From contig DOMR01000268.1 in NCBI GenBank assembly GCA_003509845.1, positions 1-6,434 on the forward strand: a stretch of DNA of 6,434 bases, read 5' to 3'. Below are positions 3,741 through 6,434 of the stretch, in pieces; the stretch's first letter is position 1; each line of letters begins with the position of its first letter. A model generated the notes under the pieces. It was not told where the DNA came from and searched no databases. It saw nothing but the letters and a program-made list of their open reading frames with translations. This DNA comes from Chitinophagaceae bacterium (GTDB lineage: Bacteria > Bacteroidota > Bacteroidia > Chitinophagales > Chitinophagaceae). The position numbers and the translations under genes were made by a program.

Positions 3741-6434
3741 TTAATGTGCTTCCAGCCAGTTTTTTCCAACACCCACCTCAGCTTCTACAGGAACACCATT
3801 GGGTAATACCATTGCAGATTTCATACAATTCAATATTAATTCTTTAAGCGCCGGAACCTCCTTTTCTGTTGCATCAAACACCAATTCATCGTGCACCTGT
3901 AAAATCATTTTGGATTCCCAGGTTGTTTTTTTCATTTCCGCATGAATTTTAATCATTGCTAATTTTATCATATCAGCTGCGGAACCTTGAATAGGAGAGT
4001 TGATTGCGTTTCTTTCTGCAAAACCGCGTACGGTAAAGTTGCTACTATTGATATCTCTTAACCAACGCTTCCTACCCATTAGGGTTTCTACATAACCTAC
4101 CTCCTTTGCATGATTAATTTGTTGGTCCATGTACAATTGAATATTTGGGAATTCTTTTTTATAATTGTCAATTATTTCTTTTGCTTCTGCTCTTGGAATT
4201 CCTAAGTTTTCTGCTAATCCAAAAGCACCCTGTCCATATATAATTCCAAAATTTACACTCTTGGCTTTATAACGCATTTCCTTTGTTACGGCCGACTCCT
4301 CAATACCGTAAACCTTCGCCGCAGTTGCGGTATGAATATCTTTTCCTTGTTTAAAGGCATCACACATATTTGGATCACCACTTATTGCTGCAACAATTCT
4401 TAATTCTATTTGTGAATAATCCGCGCTTATTAAAACCCTGCTTGGATCTCTTGGAATAAACGCTTTTCTTATTTCACGCCCGCGCTCCGTTCTAATGGGG
4501 ATATTTTGCAAATTTGGATTGGTACTGCTTAATCGGCCAGTGACCGCAACCGCTTGCGCATAGCTGGTGTGTATACGCCCTGTTTTAGGATTTATTAATG
4601 CAGGAACCGAATCAACATAGGTTGATTTTAGTTTTGTTAGCTCTCTAAAATTTAAAATATCATCTACTATTTTATGCTTCGCTGCCATTTTTTGTAAGAC
4701 ATCTTCTCCTGTTGCGTATTGTCCTGTTTTTGTTTTTTTGGCTTTTGCATCTAATTTTAAAATTTCAAAAAGAACCTCACCCAGTTGTTTTGGAGAAGCT
4801 AAATTAAATCGAACACCAGCTTGCTCATACACGCGCTCTTCACTGATTTTAGCATCCACCTCTAACACTTTACTATAGTCACTTAAAAATTTAGTATCCA
4901 CTTTTACGCCCTCGTATTCCATATCAACCAAAACGCGCACCAGTGGATTTTCTACTTCATTAAAAACCTTGGTAACTTCTCTTTTTATAATTAAAGGGGC
5001 AAAACAATTTTTCAGTTGTAGGGTAATGTCCGCATCCTCGGCAGCATACTGTGTTATTTGATCTAGCGGCGCATCACGCATGCTACCTTGGTTTTTACCC
5101 TTCTTGCCAATAATGCTAGTAATGGAAACCGGTTCGTAGCCTAAAAATTGTGCACTTAATAAATCCATACCACGTCTGCCTTCTGGCTCTATCACATAAT
5201 GTGCCAACATCGTATCAAAGGTTTTCCCCTTTAATTCAATGCCATACCATTTTAATACTAAAAAATCATATTTTAAGTTTTGTCCAATCCAGGTGATATT
5301 TACATTATCAAAAAGTGGCTGTAATATTTTTAGTATATGCGTTGCGCCGGTTTTACTATCACCATCATTTTCTATTGGTAAAAAATAACCCTCGTGTTCT
5401 TTATAAGAAAAGCTTAATCCAACAAGTGATACATTGTTTGCATCAACACCGGTTGTTTCGGTATCAATACAAATTTCATTTTGTTGTAACAGTGTTTTAA
5501 CCAACTCCTCTATTTCTTTGTCCCCCACTACTGATTTATAATCGTGTTCGGTATTGTTTATATTTTTATTTACAACTAGTGCAGTTTCTGGATTGCCACC
5601 AAAATCATTATCCTCGCTGTTATCCTCGTTATCTGCTGTTACCTCTGATTCGTTTGTTTTATTTGCTCTTTGTTTAGGTGGCTTTACATTAACCGTGTTA
5701 CCAAATAAATCTGTCTGTTCTTGTGCGTTTCCACTAGGTTCTATTTTAGAAAAAGAACCATCACCTTTTTCTTCACCACTACCACCTGTTACTGAAAATG
5801 CATCCCCTAATATTCTTTTACCTAATGTTTTAAATTCTAGTTCATTAAATATTTCAGCTAGGGCAGAACTGTTTTTTTCTTTTAACCTAAAATCTTCTTC
5901 GTGAAATTGAACAGGCACATTGGTAATTATTGTTGCCAGTTTTTTACTCATGATTGCAGAGGCTTTTCCAGCGCGAACCTTTTCGCCCATGGCACCTGTA
6001 ATTTTATCTGCGTTTTCTAAAACACCCTCAAGCGTATCATATAATTTTAAAAGCTTAGCTGCGGTTTTTTCACCCACACCAGGAATGCCTGGAATATTAT
6101 CAGAGGCGTCTCCCATTAGCCCTAACATGTCAATTACCTGTTCAACTCTTTGTATATCCCATTTTTCGCATATTTTTTTAGCATCTACAATCTCTTCTTT
6201 ATTGCCAAAAGCCGGAGGTTTCCATATAAAAACATTGGGATGTATCAATAATTGACCATAATCCTTATCTGGTGTAACCATGTAAACATCATAGCCCATG
6301 TCAGCGGCCTGCCAAGCCAGGGTTCCAATGATATCATCTGCTTCATACCCATCATATTCGATTACTGGTATATTAAAGCCTTCTATAATTGCTTTAATAT
6401 GTGGCAATGAGTCTAATAAATCTTCGGGGGTTTC
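3741..6434 (-). CDS. polA: DNA polymerase I, N-terminus cut by the right edge
   Basis: The frame is open to the last base; 897 residues are visible, numbered here from the codon at 6434-6432, and comparison with E. coli Pol I suggests that about 80 are missing. The enzyme fills gaps, removes RNA primers and repairs DNA. The 5' nuclease domain shows EADD (31-34), DKD (56-58) and GDASDNIPGIPGVG (108-121). A hydrophilic linker at about 215-298 is rich in N, E, D and G and contains QTDLF (240-244), resembling a sliding-clamp-binding motif. The proofreading domain is intact: D324 and E326 in IDTETTG, D390 in NLKYD, Y463 and D467 in YAAEDAD. The polymerase domain has motif A DYSQIELR (672-679), motif B with R721, K725, F729 and Y733, and motif C VHDE (847-850). 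The C-terminus GKNWLEAH is the normal family end. The internal TTG at 6407 is not the start, because ETPEDLLDS upstream continues the family sequence. Confidence 0.97.
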   Translation of the reverse strand, partial: ETPEDLLDSLPHIKAIIEGFNIPVIEYDGYEADDIIGTLAWQAADMGYDVYMVTPDKDYGQLLIHPNVFIWKPPAFGNKEEIVDAKKICEKWDIQRVEQVIDMLGLMGDASDNIPGIPGVGEKTAAKLLKLYDTLEGVLENADKITGAMGEKVRAGKASAIMSKKLATIITNVPVQFHEEDFRLKEKNSSALAEIFNELEFKTLGKRILGDAFSVTGGSGEEKGDGSFSKIEPSGNAQEQTDLFGNTVNVKPPKQRANKTNESEVTADNEDNSEDNDFGGNPETALVVNKNINNTEHDYKSVVGDKEIEELVKTLLQQNEICIDTETTGVDANNVSLVGLSFSYKEHEGYFLPIENDGDSKTGATHILKILQPLFDNVNITWIGQNLKYDFLVLKWYGIELKGKTFDTMLAHYVIEPEGRRGMDLLSAQFLGYEPVSITSIIGKKGKNQGSMRDAPLDQITQYAAEDADITLQLKNCFAPLIIKREVTKVFNEVENPLVRVLVDMEYEGVKVDTKFLSDYSKVLEVDAKISEERVYEQAGVRFNLASPKQLGEVLFEILKLDAKAKKTKTGQYATGEDVLQKMAAKHKIVDDILNFRELTKLKSTYVDSVPALINPKTGRIHTSYAQAVAVTGRLSSTNPNLQNIPIRTERGREIRKAFIPRDPSRVLISADYSQIELRIVAAISGDPNMCDAFKQGKDIHTATAAKVYGIEESAVTKEMRYKAKSVNFGIIYGQGAFGLAENLGIPRAEAKEIIDNYKKEFPNIQLYMDQQINHAKEVGYVETLMGRKRWLRDINSSNFTVRGFAERNAINSPIQGSAADMIKLAMIKIHAEMKKTTWESKMILQVHDELVFDATEKEVPALKELILNCMKSAMVLPNGVPVEAEVGVGKNWLEAH

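Noticed and set aside
5315..6255. Three open frames on the plus strand (5315-5500, 5554-5904, 5920-6255)
   Set aside because: They lie antisense to the conserved polA coding sequence, their translations are low-complexity serine-, leucine- and phenylalanine-rich strings with no family resemblance, and they are shadows of polA codon usage.
6405..6407. TTG as the start codon of polA
   Set aside because: The frame continues upstream to the window edge as ETPEDLLDS, which matches the conserved region before the PolA 5' nuclease EADD motif, so the true start is outside the window.
1..6434. CRISPR array, mobile element, tRNA or rRNA, defence or biosynthetic cluster
   Set aside because: No regularly spaced long repeats, transposase or integrase frames, cloverleaf-like segments or accessory enzyme sets were seen; the genes are housekeeping types.

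Overview
This window is ordinary chromosomal DNA from a low-GC member of the Bacteroidota. The family Chitinophagaceae is a reasonable guess but only that. The lineage call rests on a DUF2480 protein, a family largely confined to Bacteroidota, on a roughly 690-residue single-span PpiD-like foldase of the type these bacteria carry, and on the lack of strong Shine-Dalgarno sequences before the starts.

Layout from left to right. (1) Bases 1-463, minus strand: the first 154 codons of a secreted gamma-glutamyltransferase-family protein, cut by the left edge. (2) Bases 464-1003: an unusually long and very AT-rich spacer between two divergently transcribed genes. It holds a cluster of DnaA-box-like sites, short direct repeats and several hairpins. 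This is the part that deserves most attention, because it looks like a candidate replication origin or at least a DnaA-binding locus. (3) Bases 1004-3085, plus strand: a membrane-anchored periplasmic peptidyl-prolyl isomerase/chaperone (PpiD-like), followed by a strong intrinsic terminator at 3110-3140. (4) Bases 3198-3704, plus strand: a DUF2480 protein of unknown function. (5) Bases 3741-6434, minus strand and convergent with the previous gene: DNA polymerase I (polA). All three catalytic modules are visible and the N-terminus is cut by the right edge.

The genes do not form one operon or pathway. The PpiD-like gene is separated from the DUF2480 gene by its own terminator, polA runs the other way, and the GGT-family gene is divergent. 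No mobile element, CRISPR array, rRNA, tRNA or defence system was found. The coding content is housekeeping. What may be new is non-coding: the 464-1003 spacer, with an intrinsic terminator facing the minus strand although no minus-strand gene lies immediately before it. A smaller point is a probable sliding-clamp-binding motif in the polA interdomain linker.
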